Shown here piece after piece: positions 9,038 to 18,410 of a stretch of DNA of 64,000 nucleotides (positions are counted from its first letter, which is position 1; every line of letters begins with the position of its first letter). The notes under the pieces were generated by a model. That model worked only from the letters and a program-made list of their open reading frames with translations. It was not told where the DNA came from and did no database searches. This DNA comes from DASSYK01 sp036258315 (GTDB lineage Bacteria; Actinomycetota; Thermoleophilia; Solirubrobacterales; 70-9). The position numbers and the translations under genes were made by a program. The stretch lies in contig DATADX010000067.1 of NCBI GenBank assembly GCA_036258315.1, forward strand, positions 47,433 through 111,432, given 5' to 3'.

Positions 9038-9044
9038 GGCCGCG

Positions 9045-9524
9045 ATGGACGTCGTGATCATCATCAGCGCGATCGCCGTCGCGCTCCTGCTCGTCGAGCT
9101 GCTGCTGCCGACCGGCGGCGTGCTCGCCGTGATCGGCGCCGCGGGTCTGGTCGCGGCGGGGATCGTCGCGCTCGGCGAGGACAACGACGCCGCCGACTAC
9201 GTCGGTCCCGGCCTGATCACCCTCGGGGTCCTCTCGATCATCAGCTTCTTCGTGGTCACTCCGAAGATCCTCAAGGCGCATCGCGACGAGCCGGTCCGGA
9301 CGGGCTGGGAGGAGCTGATCGGACGCGAGGCCGAGGTCCGCGAGCCGCTCGATCCGGAGGGCCAGGTCTGGATCGAGGGCGCCCTGTGGAGGGCGCGGGT
9401 CGACGATGGCGCCCCGCCGGTCGGGCTGGGGAATAGAGTGCTGGTCGAGTCGGTGGACGGGCTGACGCTGGTTGTGCGTCCCGTGGAATCCGGCGAACCG
9501 GAGAGCGGCCAGAAAGGAACCTGA
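9045..9524 (+). CDS. NfeD-like membrane protein
   Basis: The 159-aa protein starts with two or three hydrophobic segments (IIISAIAVALLLVELLLP, VLAVIGAAGLVAAGIVAL, LITLGVLSIISFFVV). It ends in a soluble OB-fold-like NfeD domain (GREAEVREPLDPEGQVWIEGALWRA). Short NfeD proteins sit beside stomatin or flotillin genes and are thought to help assemble these membrane microdomain scaffolds; here a stomatin follows after 4 bp. The start is taken at 9045 rather than 9036 because of the -10-like GATAAT at 9032-9037. Function beyond the partnership is inferred. Confidence 0.88.
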   Translation: MDVVIIISAIAVALLLVELLLPTGGVLAVIGAAGLVAAGIVALGEDNDAADYVGPGLITLGVLSIISFFVVTPKILKAHRDEPVRTGWEELIGREAEVREPLDPEGQVWIEGALWRARVDDGAPPVGLGNRVLVESVDGLTLVVRPVESGEPESGQKGT

Positions 9525-9528
9525 CGAG

Positions 9529-10299
9529 ATGGCGGTATTGATCGGCGTCCTCGTAGTCGTTGCCTTCTTCGTGCTGCTGGTGCTCGGCTCCGCGGTCCGG
9601 GTGCTGCGCGAGTACGAGCGCGGCGTCATCTTCCGGCTCGGGCGTCTGATCGCCCAGAAGGGGCCGGGCCTGATCCTGCTGATCCCGGTGATCGACCGGA
9701 TGGTCCGCGTCGATCTTCGGACGGTGACCCTGAACATCCCGCCGCAGGAGGTGATCACCCGCGACAACGTCCCCACCCGCGTCAACGCGGTGGCCTACTT
9801 CCGCGTGATCGATCCGAACCGGGCGATCACCGAGGTCGAGAACTACCTCCTCGCCACCTCTCAGATCTCCCAGACCGCGCTCCGCTCGGTGCTCGGCAAG
9901 GCCGAGCTCGATCAGCTGCTCGCGGAGCGCGAGCGCCTCAACGCGGACCTCCAGAAGATCATCGACGAGCAGACGGAGCCCTGGGGCGTGAAGGTCTCGA
10001 CGGTCGAGATCAAGGACGTCGAGATCCCCGAGCAGATGCAACGGGCGATGGCCCGCCAGGCCGAGGCCGAGCGCGAGCGGCGCGCGAAGATCATCGCCGC
10101 CGAGGGCGAGTTCCAGGCCGCCCAGAAGCTCGCCGACGCCGCCGAGATCATCTCCAAGAACCCCGCCACGCTGCAGCTGCGCTACCTGCAGACGCTGCTC
10201 GAGATGGGCGTGAACCAGAACACGACGATCGTCTTCCCGCTGCCGATCGAGTTCATGGATGCTTTTGCGGGCCTGACCAAGAAGGCCGGCATTCAGTGA
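9529..10299 (+). CDS. Stomatin-like SPFH/band 7 membrane protein (slipin)
   Basis: The 256-aa protein has one N-terminal hydrophobic segment (VLIGVLVVVAFFVLLVLGSAV). The SPFH domain follows, with YERGVIFRLGRL, KGPGLILLIPVIDRM, VPTRVNAVAYFRV and WGVKVSTVEIKDVEIPEQM. A helical EA-rich C-terminal segment (AMARQAEAERERRAKIIAAEGE) should drive oligomerisation. Slipins form membrane scaffolds and pair with NfeD, the gene just upstream. The start ATG 9529 is preceded by AGAAAGGA at 9511-9518, so this second gene of the pair is translated from a normal ribosome site, unlike its leaderless neighbour. Confidence 0.95.
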   Translation: MAVLIGVLVVVAFFVLLVLGSAVRVLREYERGVIFRLGRLIAQKGPGLILLIPVIDRMVRVDLRTVTLNIPPQEVITRDNVPTRVNAVAYFRVIDPNRAITEVENYLLATSQISQTALRSVLGKAELDQLLAERERLNADLQKIIDEQTEPWGVKVSTVEIKDVEIPEQMQRAMARQAEAERERRAKIIAAEGEFQAAQKLADAAEIISKNPATLQLRYLQTLLEMGVNQNTTIVFPLPIEFMDAFAGLTKKAGIQ

Positions 10300-10312
10300 A
10301 CCCGGCGCCGGC

Positions 10313-10774
10313 TTGAGCGCCGACTGCCGGCTGACGCTCACGGTCCGAGAGGCCGGCGGCCCTGACGAGCTCGAGGCCGCGATGACGCTGCGCCGCCGCG
10401 TCTTCTGCGACGAGCAGGGCGTCAGCCGCAAGGTGGAGTTCGACGGCCTCGACGGCGAGGCGACGCAGGTGGTGGCGCTCGACGAGAGCGGGGTCGTGGC
10501 GACCTGCCGGCTGCGCTTTTTCGGCGGCGACTGCAAGCTCGAGCGGATGGCGGTCGAGCGGAGGCTGCGCGGGCAGGGCGCCGGCGCGGCGCTGCTCGAG
10601 GCCTCGGAGCGCATCGCCCGCGAGCGAGGAGCCGTCCGGATGGTCCTGAATGCCCAGACCGCCGCGCGGGGCTTCTACGCCGCCGGCGGGTACGAGCCCG
10701 TGGGCGACCCGTTCATTGAGGCGAGCATCGAGCACGTGCGGATGACGAAGCCGCTCGACGCCGCGGGGAGCTGA
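10313..10774 (+). CDS. GNAT family N-acetyltransferase
   Basis: The 153-aa protein is a single GNAT domain. LRRRVFCDEQGVS is typical of the ElaA/YjcF-like branch, followed by CKLERMAVERRLRGQGAGAALLE with the acetyl-CoA pyrophosphate loop R/Q-x-x-G-x-G/A. ARGFYAAGGYEPVGDPFIE ends the fold. The substrate is unknown. The start is TTG 10313, 13 bp after the stomatin gene, and the stop shares one base with the next ATG, suggesting an operon with the GalT-like gene. An alternative start further in would remove the first strand. Confidence 0.88.
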   Translation: MSADCRLTLTVREAGGPDELEAAMTLRRRVFCDEQGVSRKVEFDGLDGEATQVVALDESGVVATCRLRFFGGDCKLERMAVERRLRGQGAGAALLEASERIARERGAVRMVLNAQTAARGFYAAGGYEPVGDPFIEASIEHVRMTKPLDAAGS

Positions 10775-11868
10775 TGGCGGGGCCGCCTCCCGAGTACCGG
10801 ATCGACCAGCTCACCGGCCTGCGGACGATCCTGGCGCCGGCCCGGGCTGAGCGGCCGCTCGACTGGGGCACGGGCGACGCGCTCGAGACCGGGGAGGGCG
10901 CCGGCGAGGCGGCGGAGACCCGCGACGACTGCCCGTTCTGCGAAGGGAACGAGGAGATGACGCCACCCGAGACCTGGGCCGACCGCCCGGGCAGCGGCGC
11001 ACCGAACACGCCCGGCTGGCGGACGCGGGCGGTTCCCAACCTCTACCCCGCGCTCGCCCCCGCGCAGGGTGGCGAGGGCTCGGCAGGCGCCCCCACCGCC
11101 GCGGCTCGGGCCCCGCGCGACCCGCTGCGGGCGTCGGCCCGGAGCGGCGAGGCGGACCTGTTCGGGTCCACCCCGGCGACCGGATTCCACGAGGTGATCA
11201 TCCACTCGCCGCGCCACCGCACCTCGCTCGCCCAGCTCGACGACGCCGAGCTGCGCGGCGCGATGGCCGCCTGGCGCACCAGGATGCGGGAGCTCGGCAA
11301 GTCGGCGTCGAGCCTGCAGCTGATCCTCAACGAGGGAAGGGGCGCCGGCGCCTCGCTCGAGCATTCCCACGCCCAGCTCTATGCGCTCGACTTCGTCCCG
11401 GTCACGGTCGCCCGCGAGCGCGAGCGGTTCAGCGCCTACAACGAGCGGACGATGGGCGGCGACCTGCTCGCCGACATCGCCTCCGAGGAGGTGCGACGGA
11501 AGGAGCGGCTGGTCGCGATCGACGACGACGCGATCGTGCTCTGCCCGTGGGCCTCGCGGGGGCCATTCGAGGTTCGCGTCGTCCCCCGGGTCGCGGCCGC
11601 GAGGTTCGAGTCGGACGGCGAGGTCGGCGTCGAAGCCCTCGCGACGGCGCTGCGCGCGCTGCGAGCCCGCCTGGGGGCCGGGCTCCAGCTGAACGCCTGG
11701 GTCCGGACAGCCCCGAGAGGCGCGGAGACGTTTCACTGGCACCTCGACGTCGCGCCGAAGCTGGGCCACAAGGCCGGGTTCGAGCTCTCGACGGGAATCG
11801 ACATCAACATCTTCCCCCCGGAACGGGCGGCGGCCGAGCTGCGCGAGGCGCTGGGACCGGGCGGGTAG
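10774..11868 (+). CDS. GalT-like nucleotidyltransferase (HIT superfamily, DUF4921-type)
   Basis: The 364-aa protein resembles galactose-1-phosphate uridylyltransferase and the related DUF4921 group. A zinc-type CPFC (Cys53, Cys56) lies near the N terminus. EHSHAQ holds the HxH of the active site (His197, His199), and FHWHLDVAPKLGHKAGFELSTG is the second histidine region. The HSH in place of the HPH of true GalT means the sugar substrate is uncertain. A Pro/Ala-rich insertion at about 95-112 is unusual. The final codons (AAELREALGPGG then stop) lie inside a 61-bp tandem repeat that continues downstream. Confidence 0.82.
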   Translation: MAGPPPEYRIDQLTGLRTILAPARAERPLDWGTGDALETGEGAGEAAETRDDCPFCEGNEEMTPPETWADRPGSGAPNTPGWRTRAVPNLYPALAPAQGGEGSAGAPTAAARAPRDPLRASARSGEADLFGSTPATGFHEVIIHSPRHRTSLAQLDDAELRGAMAAWRTRMRELGKSASSLQLILNEGRGAGASLEHSHAQLYALDFVPVTVARERERFSAYNERTMGGDLLADIASEEVRRKERLVAIDDDAIVLCPWASRGPFEVRVVPRVAAARFESDGEVGVEALATALRALRARLGAGLQLNAWVRTAPRGAETFHWHLDVAPKLGHKAGFELSTGIDINIFPPERAAAELREALGPGG

Positions 11869-12040
11869 CCCGTTCCATGTTTGTCGGGCGGCGTCCGAGC
11901 TGCGCGAGGCGCTGGGTCCCGGCGGGTAGCCCGTTCCATGTTTGTCGGGCGGCGGCCGAGCTGCGCGAGGCGCTGGGACCGGGCGGGTAGCCCGTTCCAT
12001 GTTTGTCGGGCGGCGTCCGAGCTGTGCGAGGCGCTGGGAC
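11824..12040. repeat. 61-bp tandem repeat, about 3.6 copies, over the 3' end of the GalT-like gene
   Basis: Copies begin at 11824, 11885, 11946 and 12007, the last being cut after about 34 bp. Each has CGGGCGGCG, a CCGAGCTGCGCGAGGCGCTGG core, a GGCGGGTAG containing the gene's stop codon and CCCGTTCCATGTTTGT. The first copy encodes the C terminus; the rest are downstream. Copies differ at only a few positions (for example GGCC/GTCC and GGACCG/GGTCCC), so the duplication is recent or kept uniform. CGGGC..GCCCG in each unit can form a short hairpin. Confidence 0.93.
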
Positions 12041-12046
12041 TAGGGT
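12041..12046 (+). promoter_or_regulatory. -10-like TAGGGT before leaderless gene
   Basis: TAGGGT directly follows the last partial repeat copy and lies 6 nt before ATG 12053. Confidence 0.45.
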
Positions 12047-12052
12047 GAGCGG

Positions 12053-12457
12053 ATGACCTGGGTCGTGTTCGCATTGGTCACCGTCGCGGTTATCGCGTTC
12101 TTCCTCTACCTGTTCGTGTTCCGGTTCCGTCGCCTCGCCCGGCTCGGCCGGATCGAGGTTCCCGGCGACACCGTGATCGAGCTGCCGGCCGGCCGGGTGC
12201 TCGTCTACTACGAGGACGCGTTCCGCTGGCGGCCCTCGCAGAAGCCCGAGCCCTGGGCGGGGTTCTCGATGCTCGTCAGCGACGAGCGGAGCGGCGCGCG
12301 GATCGACCTCGGTCCACCGCACAGCGAGGTCGCCTACAAGTCGAGCGGCAAGAACCGGGTTCCGTACGGCGTCCTCGACCTCCCCCACGCAGGCCGCTAC
12401 CGCATCGTCTCCCAGGTCGAGCCCGACGCCCAGTCACCCCACATCACCTTCGCCTGA
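12053..12457 (+). CDS. Small single-pass membrane protein, unknown function
   Basis: The 134-aa protein has one N-terminal membrane segment (WVVFALVTVAVIAFFLYLFVF) followed by FRRLARL, which by the positive-inside rule would face the cytoplasm. The remaining 100 residues look like a small beta-rich domain (TVIELPAGRVLVYYEDAFRW, RYRIVSQVEPDAQSPHITFA). I recognise no family. It starts right after the tandem repeat with a -10-like TAGGGT, so it should have its own promoter. A duplicated phrase lies in the 60 bp after its stop (CTCACCTTCGCCT). Confidence 0.75.
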   Translation: MTWVVFALVTVAVIAFFLYLFVFRFRRLARLGRIEVPGDTVIELPAGRVLVYYEDAFRWRPSQKPEPWAGFSMLVSDERSGARIDLGPPHSEVAYKSSGKNRVPYGVLDLPHAGRYRIVSQVEPDAQSPHITFA

Positions 12458-12502
12458 GCCCCGGTCTCACCTTCGCCTCAGCCCCCGGTCGAGCCGGACG
12501 GC

Positions 12503-12508
12503 TAGGCT
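12503..12508 (+). promoter_or_regulatory. -10-like TAGGCT
   Basis: TAGGCT lies 9 nt before ATG 12518, consistent with a leaderless or nearly leaderless mRNA. Confidence 0.45.
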
Positions 12509-12517
12509 CCCCCACCG

Positions 12518-13153
12518 ATGAGCCCGCCGATCCCGCGCCCGATTCCCCGCTTCATCGCCGACGCGAGCGTCGAGGGCCTCCCCTACGGCCGCTGGGGACA
12601 GCAGCTTCGCGACGCGTTCGCGAAGGCGTGCGAGCGGCTCGTCGCCGAGTCCGGCGGCCCCGCCGGCGAGGTCACCTGGTTCCCCGAGCGCAGCTGGGGC
12701 GGCCGCGTGTTCGTCCCGGCGATCGCACCGGTCGAGGGCGCCGCGACCACGAGCGAGTACTTCGGCTACGTGTCGTTCGCCCGCGGGGAAAATGGCCAGC
12801 CCGGCGACGTCCGCGCCGAGGCCGACTTCACCGACGTCGTCGTCGAGGACAACCCCGACTGGCAGATCGACCTCAACGAGGAGGTCGTCGGGAACTGGCG
12901 CGGGGAGGGCGAGCGCCGCGGCGACGTCACCCTCGTCTGGGGGACGCCGATGGTGCGCGGCGCGCTCGGCGCCACCGCCGAGCTGGACGGCGACGTCGTC
13001 GACCAGACCCCCGTCACAGACGAGCGCTTCACCCTGATCGCGGTCGATGCCGTCAAGGGCTTCCCCGACGATCTCTTCCTCGAGGTCCGGCTCTGGGGCC
13101 AGCGCAACGTCGAACTCGCCCGCGAGAGCCTCTACGACCCGCCCGACGACTGA
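12518..13153 (+). CDS. Conserved-looking soluble protein, unknown function
   Basis: The 211-aa acidic protein has no signal peptide or membrane segment. It shows RWGQQLRDAFAKACERL (a helix), then a beta-rich region with WFPERSWGGRVFVPAIAPVE, YFGYVSFAR and VTLVWGTPMVRGALGATAELDGDVVDQTPV. Codon use is typical of the neighbourhood and the reading frame keeps strong third-position GC, so it is very likely a real gene. I do not recognise a family and the neighbours do not suggest a role. Confidence 0.75.
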   Translation: MSPPIPRPIPRFIADASVEGLPYGRWGQQLRDAFAKACERLVAESGGPAGEVTWFPERSWGGRVFVPAIAPVEGAATTSEYFGYVSFARGENGQPGDVRAEADFTDVVVEDNPDWQIDLNEEVVGNWRGEGERRGDVTLVWGTPMVRGALGATAELDGDVVDQTPVTDERFTLIAVDAVKGFPDDLFLEVRLWGQRNVELARESLYDPPDD

Positions 13154-13202
13154 CGCCCGAGCTCTGGACAGGTGTTCCAGAGACTCGATCCACCTTCGCG
13201 TC

Positions 13203-13208
13203 TAGCCT
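13203..13208 (+). promoter_or_regulatory. -10-like TAGCCT before GT4 gene
   Basis: TAGCCT lies 12 nt before ATG 13221, predicting a leader of only a few bases. Confidence 0.4.
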
Positions 13209-13220
13209 TGCGGGTCACCG

Positions 13221-14660
<1,440 letters not shown>

Positions 14661-14692
14661 GTCCGACTTGACTTATGTGGCGGCGCTCGGCC

Positions 14693-16093
14693 CTACGCAG
14701 GCGGGATGTTGTGGTTGAGCCGGAACAGGTTGTCGGGGTCGTAGCGGCGCTTGATCTGCCGGAGCCGATCCCACGTCGCGCCTGGGTACGCCGAGCGGAT
14801 CGTCGCGTCGTCCTCGTCCCCCATGAAGCCGACGTAGCCGCCGGCGCCATCGCGGCCGAGCGCGTCCGCAAGCCCGTCGACCCACGCAGCGTGGGTGTCG
14901 GCCTCGGCCGCGTCCGTGTACGCCGCGGCGACGTTTACGAACAGGCCGCGGTCGCGATGGGCAAACGCGGTGGCGTCGTTGGGCACCCGCGCCAGCGCGC
15001 CGCCCAGCACCCGCAACTGGACGGCCTTCATCATCGCCGTAGACCGGGGCAGCTGCTCGAGGATCGCGTCGGCGCCGGCCGGCCCGAGCGAGTCCGCGAA
15101 GAAGTTCGCGCCGGACGCGAAGCGGACCTCCGGCTCGGGGCCCTCGTACAGCTCCGGGTATCGCATCGGCCGCACCATGTCCGCGTACGGCTCGGCCAGT
15201 GCCCGGAAGGGCGCGACGACGGACTCGCCCCGATCGACCGGCCCCACGTAGGCCATCGTGCCGATCACGATCGGCTGGCCTTGCGCCTCCTCCGGGATGA
15301 ACGGCATCGGCGGCGCGAGCATCACGTTGGCGATGGTCGAGAGCTCCTCGGGGGCGGCCTCGGCCGCCTCGAGGAAGCCGGTGATCACCTCGGGCGTGCC
15401 CGGCAGGATCAGCATCCCGCCGACGATCTCCGAGATCTCGTGCAGCCGGAGCTGGAAGCGCGTGGCGACCCCGAAGTTGCTCTCGCCGCCCCGGATCCCC
15501 CTGAAGAGGTCGGGCTCCGATTCCTCGCTCACGCGTCGCGCCTGCCCGTCGGCGGTCACGAGCTCGGCGGCGATCAGATCGTCGATCGTCAGGCCGTACT
15601 TGCGGACCAGGAACCCGACTCCTCCCGCGAGCGTGATTCCACCGAGGCCGACCGACCCCGCGTCGCCGAGCCCGGTGACGAGCCCGCGCTCGCTGGTGGC
15701 GGCCGTGTACTCGCCCGCCGTGATCCCGGTCTCGACCCAGACGGTCCCGCCATCCGCGTCGATCTCCATTGCCTTCAGCGCGGAGAGATCGATCACGAGA
15801 CCCCCGTCGCTCGTCCCATAGCCGGCGCGGCTGTGGCCGCCGCTGCGGACCGCGAGCTCGACGCCACCCTCCCGGGCTGCCGCCACGACGCGGACGACGT
15901 CCTCGACGCCGGCGACCCGCGCGACGGCGAGCGGCGTGCGATCGAAGCCCTTGAAGAAGACCCGGCGCGCCTGCTCGTAGGCGGGGTCCTCGGGGCCGAT
16001 CAGCTCTCCGCTGAGCTGGGCGCGAAGCTCGTCGACCGGAATCTCTGCATGTGTTGAGCGGCGGTCTCCGTGTTCCTGGGCGCTGGTCTTCAC
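14693..16093 (-). CDS. FAD-binding oxidoreductase of the PCMH/BBE type
   Basis: The 466-aa protein has the VAO/PCMH FAD domain, with RSGGHSRAGYG where His87 is the expected 8-alpha-histidyl FAD attachment site, and DAGSVGLGGITLAGGVGFL. A berberine-bridge-type C-terminal segment YDPDNLFRLNHNIPP closes the protein. The second cysteinyl link of bicovalent members is not obvious. Relatives oxidise nicotine derivatives, sugars or plant alkaloids, so the substrate is open. No signal peptide is seen. GTG 16093 is preceded by a strong AGGAGG (16100-16105 on the minus strand), so this gene has a normal leader. Confidence 0.9.
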   Translation of the reverse strand: MKTSAQEHGDRRSTHAEIPVDELRAQLSGELIGPEDPAYEQARRVFFKGFDRTPLAVARVAGVEDVVRVVAAAREGGVELAVRSGGHSRAGYGTSDGGLVIDLSALKAMEIDADGGTVWVETGITAGEYTAATSERGLVTGLGDAGSVGLGGITLAGGVGFLVRKYGLTIDDLIAAELVTADGQARRVSEESEPDLFRGIRGGESNFGVATRFQLRLHEISEIVGGMLILPGTPEVITGFLEAAEAAPEELSTIANVMLAPPMPFIPEEAQGQPIVIGTMAYVGPVDRGESVVAPFRALAEPYADMVRPMRYPELYEGPEPEVRFASGANFFADSLGPAGADAILEQLPRSTAMMKAVQLRVLGGALARVPNDATAFAHRDRGLFVNVAAAYTDAAEADTHAAWVDGLADALGRDGAGGYVGFMGDEDDATIRSAYPGATWDRLRQIKRRYDPDNLFRLNHNIPPA

Positions 16094-16172
16094 GATTGCC
16101 TCCTGGTCGGTCGCTTATCTAATAGACGATCTGGAGGGGCCGAACTAGACACCATCGGCAGCAGTGCGAGCA

Positions 16173-16187
16173 GCCACCGTCGGTGGC
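16173..16187. terminator. Hairpin downstream of the SpoIIAA-like gene
   Basis: GCCACCG-T-CGGTGGC forms a compact stem just after the end of the SpoIIAA-like gene (which reads leftwards). There is no clear T run, so its role as a terminator is tentative. Confidence 0.35.
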
Positions 16188-16198
16188 GGCCGAGTAAT

Positions 16199-16567
16199 TC
16201 AGGCGGCGACCCAGCGCTTCGCCTCGTCGAGCTCGTCCATCCCGTAGGTGGCGAGCTCGCCCGGGACGAGCCAGCCGAACAGCTGCATCGCCTTCGCGAT
16301 CCAGTCGGCGTCGGTGACCACGGCGAGGCGCTTCCAGGCGGAGCGGTTGCGGAGCTCGACCTCGAGCCCCGTCTTCACGTCCTCGAGCACGGCGCCGCCC
16401 TCGAGTCCCTGGTAGCAGGTGATCACGAACAGGACCCGCGCCTCTCCGGACTCGACCGCCTCCTTGAGCGCCGGCTCCAACGCGTCGCGGTAGTCCGCCC
16501 TGGTCAGCTTGCCCGATGCCCGCAGCCCGAGCGTGCCGGCGGGCATCTCCTCGATTCGCTCGATCAT
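16199..16567 (-). CDS. SpoIIAA-like (STAS-fold) protein
   Basis: The 122-aa protein fits the SpoIIAA-like family. It has LRASGKLTRADYRDALEPALKEAVE, ARVLFVITCYQGLEGGAVLEDVKTGLE, WKRLAVVTDADWIAKAMQLFGWLVPGE and a C-terminal EAKRWVA helix. These are small cytosolic proteins with a STAS or Sec14-like fold, some binding lipids; the biochemical role is not established. Its ATG overlaps the stop of the upstream exported protein by 4 bases (ATGA), implying translational coupling. Confidence 0.87.
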   Translation of the reverse strand: MIERIEEMPAGTLGLRASGKLTRADYRDALEPALKEAVESGEARVLFVITCYQGLEGGAVLEDVKTGLEVELRNRSAWKRLAVVTDADWIAKAMQLFGWLVPGELATYGMDELDEAKRWVAA

Positions 16568-17076
16568 CCTTGTCTACTCCGGGTCCTGAGGATCTTGCAC
16601 CCCCGCCGGTGCTTCCAGGCGGGGGGCGCGTAGCCATAGCCGTCCCAGCCCGGCCAGGGGTATGCGCCCAGCGCGCAGTACGAGTACATCATCGCGAACT
16701 GCTCCACGAAGCTTCCTTCGGCCCGCCACCAGCCCGGGAAGAGGTCGGTGAGGGCCGTGCGTTTCTTCACCCCCAGGGTCGTCCAGTCGAAGATGTGACC
16801 GAGCTCGTGGTAGAAGAGCGGCCGGGCCCGTGGCCAGTGCTCCGCCACGGCCGGGTCCGCGTACCAGTGGATCGCGCCGGCCTGCAGCGCCACCTCGGCC
16901 CGCTCCCAGCTCTCGCGATCGAAGATCAGGGCGACCGTTCCCCGCGGGGTCGGGACGCTCGCCTCGTCGGTCCAGGTCTGGAACGGCTCGGCGGGCAGTC
17001 TCGTTGCCTGGGCCGAGTTCGCTCCGATCAGGAGGGCGAGCCCGACTGCGATCGCCAGGCGCTTCACGCCGACCAT
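16564..17076 (-). CDS. Exported HExxH protein (possible zinc peptidase)
   Basis: The 170-aa protein has a signal peptide (KRLAIAVGLALLIGANSAQA). Residues YHELGHIFDW contain a gluzincin-type HExxH, and EGSFVEQFAMMY, about 30 residues later, offers a Glu as third zinc ligand. The text FDRESWERAEVALQAGAIHWYADP resembles small Solirubrobacter-like secreted proteins, but I recognise no named family. It may be a peptidase or only retain the fold. Its stop overlaps the next gene's ATG, coupling an exported protein to a cytosolic SpoIIAA-like one. Confidence 0.8.
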   Translation of the reverse strand: MVGVKRLAIAVGLALLIGANSAQATRLPAEPFQTWTDEASVPTPRGTVALIFDRESWERAEVALQAGAIHWYADPAVAEHWPRARPLFYHELGHIFDWTTLGVKKRTALTDLFPGWWRAEGSFVEQFAMMYSYCALGAYPWPGWDGYGYAPPAWKHRRGCKILRTRSRQG

Positions 17077-17173
17077 CCAAGCCCCGGGTGCGGACGGAGC
17101 CTCTCCGGCCCCTCATTTCGAGTTCCGCCCACATGGATCTATCGGAAGGTCCTCGCGACGGATTCAGTCTCTC

Positions 17174-17179
17174 TATCGT
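17174..17179 (+). promoter_or_regulatory. -10-like TATCGT deciding the sigma-factor start
   Basis: TATCGT is 7 nt before ATG 17187. Upstream in-frame starts, such as ATG 17133, lack both such a hexamer and a ribosome site, so 17187 is preferred. Confidence 0.45.
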
Positions 17180-17186
17180 TCGCGAC

Positions 17187-18299
17187 ATGGATGCCGCCAC
17201 GACCTCGCCGGCGCGGGAGAAGGAGCTGCTCCAGGCCGCACGGGGTGGCGACGAGGGCGCCTACCAGCGCCTGATCGAGGGCCGGCATGGCGAGCTGCAC
17301 GCCCACTGCTACCGGATGCTCGGGTCGGTCCACGACGCCGAGGACGCATTGCAGGAGGCGATGCTGCGGGCCTGGCGGGGGCTGCCGAAGTTCGAGGGGC
17401 GGAGCTCGGTGCGGTCGTGGCTCTACACGATCGCGACCAACACGTGCCTCGATGCGATCCAGCGGCGGCCGAAGCGGGTGCTGCCGATCGACTACGCGCC
17501 CGCCGCCGATCCGCATGGGGGGCCGGCCGAGCCGGTCGTCGAGAACGTCTGGGTCGAGCCGTATCCGGACGAGCAGCTCGGGGTCGAGGACGGCTACGCG
17601 GCGCCAGAGGCCCGGTATGAGCAGCGCGAGGCAGTCGAGCTGGCGTTCATCGCGGCGCTCCAGCACCTCCCCGCGAATCAGCGGGCGGTGTTGATCCTGC
17701 GCGAGGTGCTCGGGTTCTCGGCCAAGGAGGTCGCGGAGTCACTGGAGACGACCACCGCCTCGGTCAACAGCGCCCTGCAACGGGCCCGGGCTGCGGTCGA
17801 CGAGCGGCTCCCCGAGCAGAGCCAGCAGGAGACGCTGCGCTCGCTCGGGGACGATGAGCTGAAGGCGATGGTCGACCGCTACGTCGAGGCCTGGGAGAGG
17901 AACGACGTCGACACGGTCGTCGCGATGCTCGCCGACGACGCGGCGTTCGCGATGCCGCCGTTGGCGAGCTGGTTCCGCGGGCACGACTCGATCAGGTACT
18001 TCCTCGAGTACTCGCCGATGTCGGGGGACTGGCGCTGGCGGGCGATCCCAACTCGCGCGAACAGTCAGCCCGCGATCGGCTACTACACGTGGGACGAGAG
18101 GGAGAACGCCTACCGGGCGTTCGCGCTGAACGTGCTGACGCTGCGCGGCGACCGGATCGAGGAGGTCGACGCGTTCATCGCCCGATCAACGGACAACCCG
18201 GATCCCGAGCACATCCTGAGGTTCCCCGATCTGCCCGGCGATCCGGTCAAGCTCGAGGGCTACTTCACGCGGTTCGGGCTGCCCACCCGGCTCGACTGA
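17187..18299 (+). CDS. ECF sigma factor with C-terminal SnoaL-like domain (SigG/ECF56-like)
   Basis: The 370-aa protein has sigma region 2 (EDALQEAMLRAWRGLPKFEGR, then SVRSWLYTIATNTCLDAIQRR) and region 4 (LPANQRAVLILREVLGFSAKEVAESL). These are followed by an NTF2/SnoaL-like domain (MVDRYVEAWERNDVDTVVAMLADDA to FIARSTDNP). This architecture is that of the SigG/ECF56-like factors, in which the SnoaL domain replaces a separate anti-sigma factor as the sensory and inhibitory part. The signal is unknown. No anti-sigma gene adjoins it. The next gene, an efflux pump 111 bp downstream, is a plausible target. Confidence 0.9.
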   Translation: MDAATTSPAREKELLQAARGGDEGAYQRLIEGRHGELHAHCYRMLGSVHDAEDALQEAMLRAWRGLPKFEGRSSVRSWLYTIATNTCLDAIQRRPKRVLPIDYAPAADPHGGPAEPVVENVWVEPYPDEQLGVEDGYAAPEARYEQREAVELAFIAALQHLPANQRAVLILREVLGFSAKEVAESLETTTASVNSALQRARAAVDERLPEQSQQETLRSLGDDELKAMVDRYVEAWERNDVDTVVAMLADDAAFAMPPLASWFRGHDSIRYFLEYSPMSGDWRWRAIPTRANSQPAIGYYTWDERENAYRAFALNVLTLRGDRIEEVDAFIARSTDNPDPEHILRFPDLPGDPVKLEGYFTRFGLPTRLD

Positions 18300-18374
18300 C
18301 TCCCGGTCACGCGAGCCCCGCGGCACCGAATCTCGGCCCCCCGACCGATGAGTTGGCCGGGCTCCGCCCGTCTC

Positions 18375-18380
18375 TACTGT
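18375..18380 (+). promoter_or_regulatory. Candidate -10 (TACTGT) of the efflux pump gene
   Basis: TACTGT lies 30 nt before ATG 18411, with a strong AGGAGGA ribosome site (18397-18403) in between, so this gene has a conventional short leader. Confidence 0.4.
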
Positions 18381-18410
18381 TGAAACTTGAGACCGCAGGA
18401 GGAACCTGAG

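Noticed and set aside
9036..9044. Upstream ATG 9036 for the NfeD-like gene
   Set aside because: The codon overlaps the -10-like hexamer GATAAT, and ATG 9045 has the leaderless spacing.
14675..16057. 460-codon open frame opposite the FAD oxidase gene
   Set aside because: The opposite strand has an intact family protein with a strong ribosome site; this frame has low-complexity Arg/Val/Asp text only.
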